This document shows, one piece after another, positions 28,101 through 35,955 of a stretch of 64,000 nt of DNA. How positions within the stretch are numbered: the stretch's first letter is position 1; each line of letters opens with the position of its first letter. A program made the position numbers and the translations under genes. Source of the stretch: Nautilus pompilius (lineage: Eukaryota; Mollusca; Cephalopoda; Nautilida; Nautilidae); the NCBI GenBank assembly GCA_018389105.1, contig JACATO010000310.1, positions 558,001 through 622,000 of the forward strand, in the 5' to 3' direction. The notes beneath the pieces were generated by a model that saw only the letters and a program-made list of their open reading frames with translations, was not told the DNA's origin and ran no database searches.

Positions 28101-31100
28101 TTTGCCACTTAAAATGTTTAACAAAATTTTGTGGTCTCATGTGAGTTAAGTAGAGAAAAATATACTATAACTCATAGAAACAGTTGGTATGTTTAGAAGT
28201 ACATTGCATTTGAGCTTTAAGAAAGCTTTTTATATAGAAAGCAAGAGTTTTCTTGCCCTTTTTCAACTACACTGCTATATACTTTTAATGTATTTCTTTG
28301 GGATGGTCATCAAGGAATTTAAGTATCTGGAACTTTTTACATTTAAGAAAATTAAAATATGATTACTCTTCTAACTGTTTCACATTTTGGTTTCAGAAAA
28401 GAAATAAGTCATTTAACTTTGAGCATTTTGACTACATTGAATTTGGAATGGATTTCTTGTGTGCATGGTACATTATTTTTATACATGCATCTTGCCATTA
28501 ACTGCATTGCACAGACTTTCTCTTTGGTTGAAATATAAAGTGCTTCCCTATTTCGCTTAGTGAAATTTCCATTTCAAAAATGGTTTGAAACATATTTTAA
28601 CTTGTACATAGTGTTCCTTGTTTTACCCTAGATTTTAGTCTGAAATAACAGATCTAATTTGTGTGAATGTGAAAGGCCTATTCTTTATATCATTTGTAAG
28701 AATGGTATGCAAAGCATTGTGCAGTTCAGTAATGTATGTGGTATGTGGTTGTTGCTTTGGGACTGTTTATTTTAGATGTATGTATATATTATTATGGTCC
28801 TTTGGAATGTGCTGTTCTGTCTTATTGCTGTTATTTATTGTGTGCTCTGGATTTTGCTGGGCACCATAGAATGGCCACAATTGGTGGTATTTTTCTGGTT
28901 TCTATGTGACAGCTACTCCCAAGTCTGCCATAAGTCCCCATGCCTCCAAAGCTGTAAAGCCATTGCGGACCTTGCTTGAAGAGCAGCAACATCGGGAGCG
29001 TAAACCACTCTTGCAGCAAGACACGGAAGAGGTTAGTTCTACATTGTCCAAAAACTAATGACTGAAGTAATAATCGGTATTAATGACCATTTTTGTTGGA
29101 TACTTAAATATTCTTCAACTTCACTCCAATAAAAAAAAAGTTCAGTAAACATTATTTAATTTTTAGCATGTATGGTAACTATAAAAATGTAAATGATTTT
29201 TTTTTTTTATAGTTTGCAAACCATTTACCATTTTATTCAAAACAGTTCTGAAATCTTGTTGAACATGGTTTTAAATTATATTTTTTTGCATGGTTGCCTG
29301 GTTCTCTCTTGTTTTAAGTTTGACCTAATAGTAAAGTTTCAGACAAAAATGTTGGCAATCTTACTCTTTAGTTCTAATTAGCTAATAAATAGAGCTGCAC
29401 TTTAATTGAACTGTTCTCAATAATTTGCATACTGACAGTCTGGCTTTACACATTTATTTTATTCTCATTTATAAACCTGCTTTAAATTCTCATTCTAGAG
29501 TATAAGATTTATTATAGATTAGCAAGTGTAATGTAATTATTATTTTTTTAGATTTTGAAACTCTTTTTTTAAAATTCCCTATTTTGCTTTTAGTGAACAA
29601 CTATTGTAAGCAAATAACTTTCAACAAACTCATTTTGTGAATGGAGTTAATTCTATCCATGCAACAAATTTGATAAAAGTGTTTGTATGGATTGAATAAA
29701 TTTTGTCTACAAAATATTTGTCAGATGTAATTTTTAATTTGTATTTTTAAAAAGGAAGCATTTCTATTTATTTTTTGCTTAAAATTAATTTTGTTTACTA
29801 AAATCAAAGTGCATTGATATAAAATGCTTTTTGTAGTTATAAATTTTAAAATTCATAAAATTACATGGATACTCTAGATGAAATGCCATGATTTTACACA
29901 TTTATTACTATCTAACTATTAATGATGCAAACAGAGAACTGGTACTACTATACAGAGCAGAGTCAAGGTTATGTGTCTTTTAAAAAGATGTTCATTATGG
30001 TTGCTATTCTGATTAAGCATAGCACTTAATAGTGTGTCAACTAATGTGTTGTGTGCAATTTTTGCTCAATGTTTTCAGGTTAACAATCTTGAAGGCCATC
30101 TTGTAGATTTGGTCCTTAAGTTACTCAGACTAAGTATTCTCACTGATTAAGGTCTGGGCTTATTGATGGCCAGGGGGAGGCCCTAGTCAAAGCATGCAAG
30201 GAAAGAGTTTGAGATGACTCCCTGTTAATTTGGGAATTTACTGAACAAACTAATGAATGGGCTTACAATTTTGGGCCAGCTGGGTGATTAACTTTGTACT
30301 GTTACAACCAACTATGTTTCACTGAACCACCTAACAACTTTGTTTTTTTGCCACACAGTCAGCTTGTAGTCCACCATGTTTTCCACTTAAATACACTATC
30401 TGTGGACAACAAATGGAATATGACACAACTTTAGACTTTCATCTGTATAATAAAGACACACACCACTTTTATGTTTGTGTAATTAATAATTTATTATTAA
30501 TAAATGCATAAAATCCTGGTGTTTCATCTGGAACACCCTGTATGAATAGTTTTCCGACATCAGTTACTGTGGATAACCACCTAACCCCCCCAGCACACTT
30601 TTTAAGGAATGTTTTAATAACTTCAGTTATCTTTGATATATACAGAAAAAAGGAAAAAAGTCAAATGGAATTGCATTATTTTCTTTAGATTTCAATAGTC
30701 ATTCTCTTTGACTGATTTTGAAAGCTGATAGAAGGCATACATCATCCATCACAAATGTATACAGTATTGCAATAATACACTTTGCATGTAATATAATTTT
30801 TTGTTACATTGATCAAAAAGGATCTGGAGTACTGCCAAACCATGTTTGCTGTACATTTGATGATTAAATAATGTAGCAATTACATAATTGACAAATGATG
30901 ATACTAATGAAATGTTTTAGCTGAAGAAAAAATCTTTAATTAAGAAAAACCACCAGTATGAGGATTATAAGGCCCCATTTGTTTTTTGTTCTTTTTTTCA
31001 GGATCTTGATGAAGAGGAGGATGTCGGCAAGACCAGCAAAATCTACAAAGATCCGCATAGTCTTGATAGTGATGAGTTCCAGGAGTTTGAATCCTATCAG

Positions 31101-34100
31101 AGTCAGCGTTCATCACCATCTGAGAAGTCCACAATCCCCCAGAGACCCACTACCATTGCACATTCTGTTACTGCTGACAACCTGATAGAGATACAGAGCA
31201 AGAGTTTCACACCCAGTATGACATCTAGTGGCTATGGCTCTCAGGCTGTGTCTACCCTGACATTATCATCTGAAGATTCAGTCAGCATAAATCTAGAAGA
31301 AAATAGTCCCCCCAAAAATTTCCTGCAAACCCCTCGCAGCATTGCAACTGAGGAATCTGCAGTAGAGAGTCAGATGGTGAAAATGAGTGAAAAGCCACAG
31401 TTGTCAGACATCATCAATGGCAATGTAACAGGCGACATGCTGGAAATTGCAAATCTAATTAATGCAACAACCAAGTCTGAGCAAGAAAATGTGGAAGCAG
31501 ACATTGACCTGCTGACTGAAAGGCGGAGCCGTGAAGATTCTTGTTCTTCTTTAATGGATGCAAATGTCCCACCAATCTCAGACACTCCCTTACAACCTGT
31601 TTTTCCACCAGATAATGGTGAGCAAACAATTCATTTAGAAGAATCCACCACAGAAATTCAGGAAGAATTAGAAATGGAATCAGCATTTTCAGCTAAAACT
31701 GATTCAAAATTTTCTGCTGCCAATACTTCATCTAAAGGAAAAGAATCTTCCTTGGTAAATAAATGTTTTCCTGTTAGAAGTGAAACCAATGAGTCTACCA
31801 GTTTTGAATCTGAAAGTCATCTGGAAAGAGAAAATGATGGAATTGACCCATACAGTGAAACTGCAATGGCTGAATTAGAAAAATTGGGCAATGAAGGTAA
31901 TGAGTCAATAGCAGATGCTGAACAGGAAAAGATTGCTGTAGAATCTAAAGAAATATTAAACACTATTTCTTCAGAAAAACAAATTCTGTCAAGAGATGCT
32001 AAGACTCAGCCAGTTGGAGATATCAATTTGGATAATAGTAATGCTAATATACTGGATTCTAACAATGGAAATTCTACATCTGATTTGTTAACAGATTCAT
32101 TGATAAAAGTTAAATCCAAGGCACCTCCCAACTCTGGTAAAAAATCTGTTAATTCCAGTGATAAACGGACAGTTGATGTTCACTTAAAAAGAGCTGGCAG
32201 TGGATCAGCTAAACAGAGGCGGCCAGTGTCATGCTTTATCCATCAACTGAATCGGGGTTTGGGCCTACATCACCCAGGTTTTTGATGGATCAAACATTGT
32301 CCACATCAACTGAACAGCTTTCTAGTAAGTTATACAGACATCATTCTTTTCATAGATTTCTATATTTACAGATGGTACCTCTCTAAGAAGTTCAAAGATA
32401 TAGCATTTGCTACTAATTTCTAGTGACATTTTGCCCACTGGCACCTGATTAGCTGTTTAGGTGCCTTATAAGTTTGGTTTGGTCATTTGTAAAGAATGTA
32501 ATCCAAAAATTATCACTTTAGAGAAGCTGAAAATTTTAGTTAGTTATTTTTTTCATAATCAATTGCCTCATTTGTAATTAGATAAATCAAGAACTACATA
32601 ATTTTAAATTTTTCTTTGTTTTAAAAGTTTTTTGGCTGTTATATAAGCACATTTAATAGTGAGGATGGTAATGGTAATGGATAATCTATCAAAATCAGTA
32701 GTAAAATTTTGTTTATTTTTGTTAAGAATTTAATTTATAAATAGTTGAGAATGATGAATCTTAAAAAAAATGTGTGTAATTTTTTTACCAGTATTAACTT
32801 AGTTTTATTTTTTTTTCTGTAATGCCAGGTTCTTAATAAATATGAAAAAATGTTGACTTATGTCAAACAGAAATAACATTTTTTTTCATTGAGATTGAAG
32901 TGCCCCTCTGGAATTAAGATGTTAGATTTATGAGGAAGGCCATTAAAGTCCCAAGACTTTTACTATTATTTTGCATCTGTTAGAAGTGTCATGTTCTGTA
33001 CAGTATTTCTCTAGTATGGGGCACCTTTTCAAAAGGTAAACATTATTTTAAGAAAGTCTCCAATAGTGCACATGGTAACAGCAATCTTAGGTTCCTTCAG
33101 TCTATAATTTACTAGCCAGACAGGATAGTCTGGAGCAGGAATATAAGCCAGATTTCACAACTACATCTTTTCCATACACTGTACTGTCCACAGTTCATGC
33201 TGACTTCTCATGCATTTATGATTATCTTCAGTTTCTGTGTAATTTTGCTATCTTTTATTGTATGTCTAATAGCAGCTTAGGTATTGATCACATCACTCCA
33301 CCAATAATCAAAGAGAAAGAATATATGGCATGGAATTAAAATTTAAAAAAAAAATATTAAATACACAAAACATGAGAATTTTAATAGTGCCCTTCATATA
33401 TAATTTTTAGTTTAGAAGCCACCTGCAATTTTTTTTTTTTTATATATAGGTGACTAAATGTATTATAATAAAGAGTATAAGATGTCCCTAATCTTTTGTG
33501 AAAGCAGACTGTACTAAGGAATTCAGCTTAGGAAAAGTGATGACCAAACTAATTTCCTAACATGTGATTATCATATTTGCACAAAAATGAATGGTCTAAA
33601 AATAGTGATATTACTGTTTTCTGTTCATTGTTTACTTCATTAGTTAAACTCATATTTTCTTTTAGATTTATTATTATTATTATAAAAATTTATGCTTTTT
33701 TGTTTGTTATTTATTCAAAAATAGTTTTAAAAGTCTAAAAAACTTATTTAAAAAAAATTTTAATTCTAAATTTTGGCCAAGCTTTTAAAATTTGAAACTG
33801 TCCGCAGGTGCCAGGTTAAACACACAGAAGAAATAGCAACAATAATCAGATTTCTTATGAATCTCTCTCTCTCTCTCTCTCACCCTTACACACACACACA
33901 CACACACAAACAATATAACTAGTATAATAGTTTTACAGTGGCTTCCAAAATTTTTTTTAAAATCTCAAATTACCTTAAATTTTTGCAAAATAAATAGTTT
34001 ATAGATTTAAAAAGATATTCATGTGTATATTGTCCATTTTAGAAGGATGTAGAACTAGAGAACAATATTGCAGATGGAAAGCATACAGTTGTTAAAAGAG

Positions 34101-35955
34101 AAAAGAGTAGAATATAAGAATTTTGTGTTTGGGGTTTTTTAATTAGTTTGTCTCATTTTGAAGAGAAGGATAGTTGTTCACAGTATAGTAAAAAAAAACT
34201 TTAACAAACAAAACCAATCTTTCTTTAAAAGAAGAAGAAAACTACGTTGTAGAACCACTGGTTATTTAAGTTCCCAAAGAAACAAGTAGTATGAAATAGA
34301 TTTTGTCTGCAGCTAGTGTTTGATAACTAGCTTACAGAAAAAATGTTCATTAAGAATGCACCATCTTCAAGACTCACTTTAGTGCAGAACATTTTGTTTT
34401 AATTTGTGGTGGTCATTTTTTATTCAATTACTCAGAAACTAACTTGGACAGTTGATTAAGGTTTCCAAAAAAATCAAAATTAGGCTGATTCATTTTTATC
34501 ATTACTCTTTTATTTCATCATTTTGCAAGGAAATGGTTATCATTAACACCTGTTCTGGTAATGCACAAAAGTGCCATAGATACTTAAGTATATACAGACT
34601 GTTTTCTGCGTTAAGATTTTTTGAATAAATGCAGTACTTAGAAATTTTTTTTTTTTTTACACATCAGTTTGTAATGATCTCTTTATTGTTTTCTTTTTAC
34701 AGGCAGTGAGGATACATTAAGTTTGTGTTCGTTTGGCAGTCGAGCTGACTTGGATCGGCTTCATGAAGCTCCACTGCCATCGTGGATTCAACTGGGAGAA
34801 GCTGTCACTGTGACATCTTCCAGAGGACATTCCAAAACAGGTATTGTGCAATTTTTGGGACCAGTGCAGTTTGCTGTTGGACTTTGGGTTGGTGTAGAAT
34901 TGGATAGCCCCGAAGGTAATTACAATCTTTAATATCTTCACTTTGCATGCACTAGCTCTAGTGCCATTTCCACCTACAAGACATGCACACAGTGATCAGT
35001 TGTACATTATTTTATATGTCAAAATTTTTAACTTTCTACATTTAAAAGTTTTTTTTTTCCACACTGGGCAGGCTTTGTTTTATTCATTTACATAAATTAC
35101 TAAGTATCATAACAGCAATTACATTCTACACATGAATTTTGGTTCAGAAAACTACATTGTGTGGTTCTCAGAGGAATATCATTATCTGTATCTCATTTTA
35201 TCACAAAGATGTCTTGGAAACAAAAAGAAATTACAATTTATTTCAGAAATCTTCATGAATAAAAAAAGTTGACTGTAGAAAAGACTCATAAAATAGCATC
35301 ATTTTTCAGATTTAGAATGAGATGCTAATTACATTACATAAAAATAATGATCATTTCTTTTCTAAGATGGAATTATGATAATTTGACATGAATCATAAAA
35401 ATTTTAAATGGTCTTTTAATTCTGAATTTTAAAATTGGTCATTTCATTAATTTTTTTTGTATTATTTATTTATGTATGGATTGTGTACTTGGTTTTCCAG
35501 ACTTAATAACATTTATAGTCTAAAAAACTGAATGAGAGTATGTGTGAAAGAACAGGGGAAATGTACTACATGAATGAATTCTGAAAATTTCAGTTTTCCT
35601 ATAAAGAACTAATTTAATAAGATCCCACTTTATTTTGTCATTACCTTGATATTCTGTAGGTAAAAATGATGGAATGGTAAATGGTATACGCTACTTCAAG
35701 TGTCGGACCAGGCATGGTGTATTTGTGAGACATGATAAATTAATTTGGGATAAACGGCGTCGAAATTCTAGGAAAAGCTCAGGAAATGCCACTGCAAACC
35801 GTCGCAGCCTAGGAAATCTTTCAAGAGCAGCAAACTCCTTACCACTCTCCCGTTCCAGTACCAACCTGTCAAACACTCCAAGCCCTGTAGCAGGAGGATC
35901 TTCTTCTTCATCCTTTATGCGACCAACATCTGCAAGCTCAGCCAAGAAGAAATAA
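1051..35955 (+). CDS. KIF13B: Kinesin-3 family motor KIF13B/Khc-73, 3' half of gene (12 exons)
   Basis: Plus-end-directed microtubule motor of the KIF13/Khc-73 branch of kinesin-3, which in other animals carries membrane and polarity cargo. Seen here: twelve exons joined by GT...AG introns with matching phases, about 951 residues in total. In order they give the DUF3694 segment (exons 1-3), a conserved stalk (exons 4-5), a basic Ser motif (exon 6), small linkers (exons 7-9), a large acidic Ser/Thr-rich exon (10), and a CAP-Gly domain with a basic Ser-rich tail (11-12). A C-terminal CAP-Gly separates KIF13B/Khc-73 from KIF13A. The motor and FHA exons must lie upstream, since exon 1 opens in mid-codon. 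Introns range from 205 bp to 14.35 kb. Exon 10 needs a one-base frame change to join exon 11. Family assignment is very secure; the paralogue suffix follows vertebrate naming. Confidence 0.95.
1107..3294 (+). other. KIF13B intron, no gene seen
   Basis: AT-rich intron with an AAAT run at 1,569-1,588 and a purine-rich stretch at 2,274-2,350. No coding, RNA or transposon signal recognised. Confidence 0.7.
3295..3422 (+). CDS. KIF13B: KIF13B exon 2 (DUF3694)
   Basis: Acceptor TTTCAG, donor GTATGT. The 128 bases complete the split Ala and then encode a segment with SILPKEHGAKFF and LPIIK, hallmarks of the KIF13 DUF3694 region. Ends in phase 0. The next intron is only 205 bp. Confidence 0.95.
3628..3852 (+). 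CDS. KIF13B: KIF13B exon 3 (DUF3694)
   Basis: Acceptor TTTTTTAAG, donor GTAAGT, 75 codons, phase 0 at both ends. Contains ASWDSSIHDSQHLNRVTP, NERVYLI and LSHPASMELVLRKRI, nearly identical to vertebrate KIF13A/B and the strongest identification in the window. Ends in a Lys/Arg-rich stretch. Confidence 0.97.
3853..4968 (+). other. KIF13B intron, no gene seen
   Basis: AT-rich, with poly-A at 4,439-4,452 and a long poly-T acceptor tract at the 3' end. Nothing else recognised. Confidence 0.7.
4969..5022 (+). CDS. KIF13B: KIF13B exon 4
   Basis: An 18-codon exon after a long T-tract acceptor (TTTTTGTAG), with donor GTAAAA. It reads DVFYASGVTYEVVSNIPK, matching the conserved YSCGVTYEIVSNIPK region of KIF13B. 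Phase 0/0. A longer open frame runs into the intron, but its AT-rich content shows it is read-through. Confidence 0.93.
5023..7158 (+). other. KIF13B intron, left part, no gene seen
   Basis: AT-rich with short homopolymers. The open frames here are low-complexity Phe/Ile/Lys strings without homology. The TTAA-flanked MITE follows at 7,159. Confidence 0.65.
7159..7360. mobile_element. TTAA-flanked MITE (piggyBac-type), about 200 bp
   Basis: A perfect 23-bp inverted repeat: TTAACTCTTTCCCTGCCAAA(GTT) at 7,159-7,181 and its exact complement at 7,338-7,360. TTAA at both ends is the target-site duplication of piggyBac-type elements. The 150-bp interior is non-coding, so this is a non-autonomous copy. 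Confidence 0.8.
7669..7821 (+). CDS. KIF13B: KIF13B exon 5 (stalk)
   Basis: Acceptor TTATTTACAG, donor GTACAC, 51 codons, phase 0/0. Contains ETLAQMAA, DGETYIEKYIKGVSAVE and ILTLDRLRQ, matching the conserved KIF13B stalk segment. Confidence 0.95.
7938..9463 (-). mobile_element. Tigger (pogo superfamily) transposon remnant
   Basis: The minus strand holds the C-terminal part of a Tigger/TIGD1-like transposase in several frames. MRDAWQEVTCKCVNRVWHKL, then WADIVNDFAG (about 8,740-8,850), then MRDEQDPVADEMPEKVS (about 8,530-8,580), and the end RQSTLDAFIKKK with stop at 8,333-8,335. Multiple stops and shifts show it is dead. The DDE catalytic core appears to be deleted between about 8,870 and 9,110. 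CAGTAGACTTTTGATAGCTC at 7,938 resembles a Tigger terminus; the right boundary near 9,463 is a guess. It lies antisense in a kinesin intron. Confidence 0.72.
9464..10235 (+). other. KIF13B intron segment, no gene seen
   Basis: AT-rich DNA between the Tigger remnant and a SINE-like repeat. No feature recognised. Confidence 0.6.
10236..10510 (+). repeat. SINE-like dispersed repeat, copy A
   Basis: GC-richer than its surroundings. Holds the core TTCCAGTTTTCTGCTACATC + TAAAAATG (10,381-10,408), which recurs with small changes near 27,430, 42,290 and 49,672. The start (GGGTGCCTCATAGCTTTGTG, GGTTGGACTGCAG) resembles a tRNA-derived head with A-box-like character, but a B box is not convincing. Class is inferred. 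Confidence 0.5.
10511..11263 (+). other. KIF13B intron segment, no gene seen
   Basis: AT-rich with T runs. A minus-strand open frame of 151 codons (10,749-11,204) is Lys/Gln/Ser-rich low complexity with no recognised domain, and is not called. Confidence 0.6.
11264..11341 (+). CDS. KIF13B: KIF13B exon 6 (candidate 14-3-3/MARK site)
   Basis: Acceptor TCTGTTTTCAG, donor GTACAG, 26 codons. It encodes KELLSTSGRSLRKTTSVPNI. Vertebrate KIF13B has RRSLSTPNV at the equivalent place, near its Par1b/MARK phosphorylation and 14-3-3 binding sites. Here the basic-Ser-x-Pro layout is kept (R four residues before the Ser, Pro two after). Phosphorylation in this species is inferred by homology. Confidence 0.92.
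11848..12640 (+). mobile_element. Pogo-type transposon fragment with BrkDBD-like HTH
   Basis: At 12,196-12,365 the plus strand reads SKLVVVRFAGENSGNMAM, then VSEKSIMDWHKEK. This is the helix-turn-helix of pogo-type transposases (pattern LKVVEYAEENGNRAAA...FGVSEKxVRDWRK). It stops at TAG and weak continuity follows in other frames (RGMCANSTSHMLWAYVQL). GGCATATAAGTTGATGCTTT at 11,864-11,883 resembles the GGCTTATAAGTCGA-type ends of such elements. No catalytic domain remains. Boundaries are approximate. Confidence 0.55.
12641..13650 (+). other. KIF13B intron segment, no gene seen
   Basis: AT-rich intron between the pogo fragment and exon 7, with no supported feature. Confidence 0.6.
13651..13683 (+). 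CDS. KIF13B: KIF13B exon 7 (11-codon micro-exon)
   Basis: Thirty-three bases between TACTTTACAG and GTAAGT, reading ALVSPPRLDDQ. Phase 0 at both ends, so skipping it would keep the frame: a natural cassette exon. Support is from splice sites and phase rather than strong homology. Confidence 0.7.
13684..14383 (+). other. KIF13B intron, no gene seen
   Basis: A 700-bp AT-rich intron joining exons 7 and 8, with only homopolymer runs. Confidence 0.65.
14384..14561 (+). CDS. KIF13B: KIF13B exon 8
   Basis: Acceptor TATTTTTTTAG, donor GTGGGT, 59 codons plus one base (phase 1). Contains LSFQELYSPHKSGYFPG, SRKRAFSEVGTN and a basic Ser site, IPRRRSVGLG. The open frame continues past 14,561 to 14,680, but the phase-1 donor joins cleanly to the exon at 28,913, so the extension is read-through. 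Confidence 0.85.
14562..16683 (+). other. KIF13B large intron, first part, no gene seen
   Basis: AT-rich, with T-rich stretches near 15,830 and 15,910. It precedes the antisense DEHGERFH-family gene; no other feature supported. Confidence 0.6.
16684..17817 (-). pseudogene. Expanded DEHGERFH-motif gene family copy, stop at codon 2 (probably mobile-element derived)
   Basis: A near-intact minus-strand frame inside the largest kinesin intron. Motifs in order: CYVCGQF and WAPHFICSACSNG (paired Cys, zinc-ribbon-like), MPFAIPIIWREPKDH, GFTKYCCFLCLWDSRATDRH, LLPPLHIKLGLMKQFVK, FVGPQIREVLKD, GAVSDEHGERFHKDISAMEK, and MLADYCWTL near the end. These are signatures of an uncharacterised family present in very many copies in hydra, chelicerate and cephalopod genomes, probably spread by a mobile element. 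A plausible ATG at 17,815-17,817 is followed at once by TAA, and the frame then runs open for over 370 codons. The usual linker between WREPKDH and the NMELLLHAI segment seems missing. Function unknown. Called as a recently broken copy; an in-frame GTG at 17,787 is unlikely to be a real start. Confidence 0.75.
17878..18000. repeat. Tandem repeat, about 57-60 bp, with palindromic core
   Basis: Two and a half imperfect copies of GAGATGATGAAATATTTCAT + CAGACCAATTATGACTGG. The first contains the perfect 16-bp palindrome GATGAAATATTTCATC (17,883-17,898). It lies about 60 bp upstream of the antisense gene's start and may be that element's terminal or promoter repeat. Confidence 0.6.
18001..20060 (+). 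other. KIF13B large intron, segment between two inserted elements
   Basis: AT-rich DNA with no recognised gene, RNA or repeat. Confidence 0.6.
20067..22190 (+). mobile_element. 5'-truncated LINE with RT and RNase H (I/R1/Jockey-like)
   Basis: Plus-strand remnants of a non-LTR retrotransposon. Reverse transcriptase: SGIPQGAVLILLVFNIMM and the catalytic YTDDG (usual YADD) at 20,200-20,360. RT thumb: LGLTLDPSLTWSVHV at about 20,570. RNase H: YIDGSLDP with first Asp (21,218), QCAELW with Glu, ILSDSKFSLQSL with Asp, and IPSHVGIQGNESTDALAK with the last Asp. Then a C-terminal NCQLCGSEKEDLEHILFHC Cys/His knuckle (about 21,820). At 21,526 a TAG replaces the Trp normally found before IPSHVGI, and several frameshifts are present. 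The endonuclease and first half of RT are missing, the usual 5' truncation. Same strand as the host gene. Confidence 0.9.
22191..24486 (+). other. KIF13B large intron segment, no gene seen
   Basis: AT-rich, with many T/A homopolymers. Nothing supported. Confidence 0.6.
24487..24723 (-). CDS. Unrecognised 78-codon frame, possible element or gene fragment
   Basis: A minus-strand frame with protein-like composition unlike the low-complexity AT frames around it: NKDNKAFQNDFMFHAGLAAL, HKYQKMCTTMLKQMREKFKR, and a charged helical end (LDIRTQVQEVRAGWKRTREQ). It starts at an ATG and ends at TGA, with no recognised domain. It could be a fragment of an inserted element or chance. Called only because its local base composition is richer in GC. 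Confidence 0.2.
   Translation of the reverse strand: MKKKVNKDNKAFQNDFMFHAGLAALQHQDMHKYQKMCTTMLKQMREKFKRTLRSATLDIRTQVQEVRAGWKRTREQQH
24724..27294 (+). other. KIF13B large intron segment with short GT repeat
   Basis: AT-rich. (GT)n at about 24,759-24,778 is the only ordered repeat; no gene or element supported. Confidence 0.6.
27330..27640 (+). repeat. SINE-like dispersed repeat, copy B
   Basis: Contains CTCTGGATATTCCAGTTTTT + TTTCATGTTTAAAAAATGAAG at 27,421-27,462, aligning to the TCTCTGGGTGTTCCAGTTTT core of copy A. It also shares GTTTGGCAT about 50-60 bp upstream. More diverged than copy A; ends uncertain. Confidence 0.45.
27641..28912 (+). other. KIF13B large intron, last part, no gene seen
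   Basis: AT-rich lead-up to exon 9, with no other feature supported. Confidence 0.6.
28913..29031 (+). CDS. KIF13B: KIF13B exon 9
   Basis: Acceptor CTATGTGACAG, donor GTTAGT, 119 bases. The first two complete Ala with the last base of exon 8. It then encodes KPLRTLLEEQQHRERKPLL and an acidic end (QDTEE) that runs into the DLDEEEDVG of exon 10. The intron before it, 14,562-28,912, is the largest in the visible gene. Confidence 0.88.
29032..31001 (+). other. KIF13B intron with one mariner-like terminus
   Basis: Mostly AT-rich. At 30,517-30,542 the sequence GGTGTTTCATCTGGAACACC + CTGTAT looks like the outer end of a mariner/Tc1 element (inverted form TACAGGGTGTTCC). No matching left end was found, so this is probably a truncated relic; the preceding 450 bp are slightly richer in GC and may belong to it. 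Confidence 0.35.
31002..32324 (+). CDS. KIF13B: KIF13B exon 10 (large acidic Ser/Thr-rich exon, apparent frameshift)
   Basis: Acceptor TTTTTTTCAG and donor GTAAGT enclose 1,323 bases. The frame opened at 31,002 starts DLDEEEDVGKTSKIYKDPHS, contains the SGYGSQAVSTLTLSSED motif near 31,233, and continues as an acidic, Ser/Thr-rich, probably disordered region. This frame hits TGA at 32,283-32,285 without a usable donor. The -1 frame is open from 32,213 to the donor, encodes PTSPRFLMDQTLSTSTEQLS, and leaves exactly the phase needed by exon 11. The exon is therefore real but holds an apparent one-base deletion, or a programmed -1 frameshift, between 32,214 and 32,282. A frame stop upstream prevents using the -1 frame throughout. 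Confidence 0.9.
32325..34702 (+). other. KIF13B intron with microsatellite, no gene
   Basis: AT-rich 2.4-kb intron. Apart from the TC/CA microsatellite at 33,861-33,910, nothing is recognised. Confidence 0.65.
33861..33910. repeat. Compound (TC)n(CA)n microsatellite
   Basis: About ten TC dinucleotides followed, after a short CCCTTA spacer, by about eleven CA dinucleotides. Confidence 0.9.
34703..34915 (+). CDS. KIF13B: KIF13B exon 11 (first part of CAP-Gly domain)
   Basis: Acceptor TTTTTACAG, donor GTAATT, 213 bases. Its two opening bases complete Ser with the last base of exon 10 in the shifted frame. Encodes SEDTLSLCSFGSRADLDRL and then the start of the CAP-Gly fold: WIQLGEAVTVTSSRGHSKTG, IVQFLGPVQFAVGLWVGVEL, DSPEG. 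CAP-Gly domains bind C-terminal EEY/F tails of tubulin and partner proteins. Confidence 0.97.
34916..35659 (+). other. KIF13B last intron, no gene seen
   Basis: A 744-bp AT-rich intron that splits the CAP-Gly domain between its VGVELDSPEG and GKNDG segments. No other feature. Confidence 0.7.
35660..35955 (+). CDS. KIF13B: KIF13B last exon (CAP-Gly end and basic tail, stop)
   Basis: Acceptor ATATTCTGTAG. The split Gly is completed and the exon reads KNDGMVNGIRYFKCRTRHGV, giving the diagnostic GKNDG motif of CAP-Gly domains, then FVRHDKLIWDKRRRNSRKS. A Ser/Asn/Arg-rich basic tail (LSRSSTNLSNTPSP, ending SAKKK) follows to TAA at 35,953-35,955. Confidence 0.97.

Noticed and set aside
31370..31686. 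Minus-strand frames opposite kinesin exon 10
   Set aside because: Shadows of the coding strand without domains.
31618..32094. Possible intron inside exon 10 (ATG then GTGAGC donor, TTAACAG acceptor)
   Set aside because: The interval is open and compositionally identical to flanking coding sequence, and removing it would not change the frame.
32136..32157. A GT...AG pair that could change the exon 10 frame as a mini-intron
   Set aside because: It would be only about 22 bases, too short to splice, and the 0 frame is protein-like across it.
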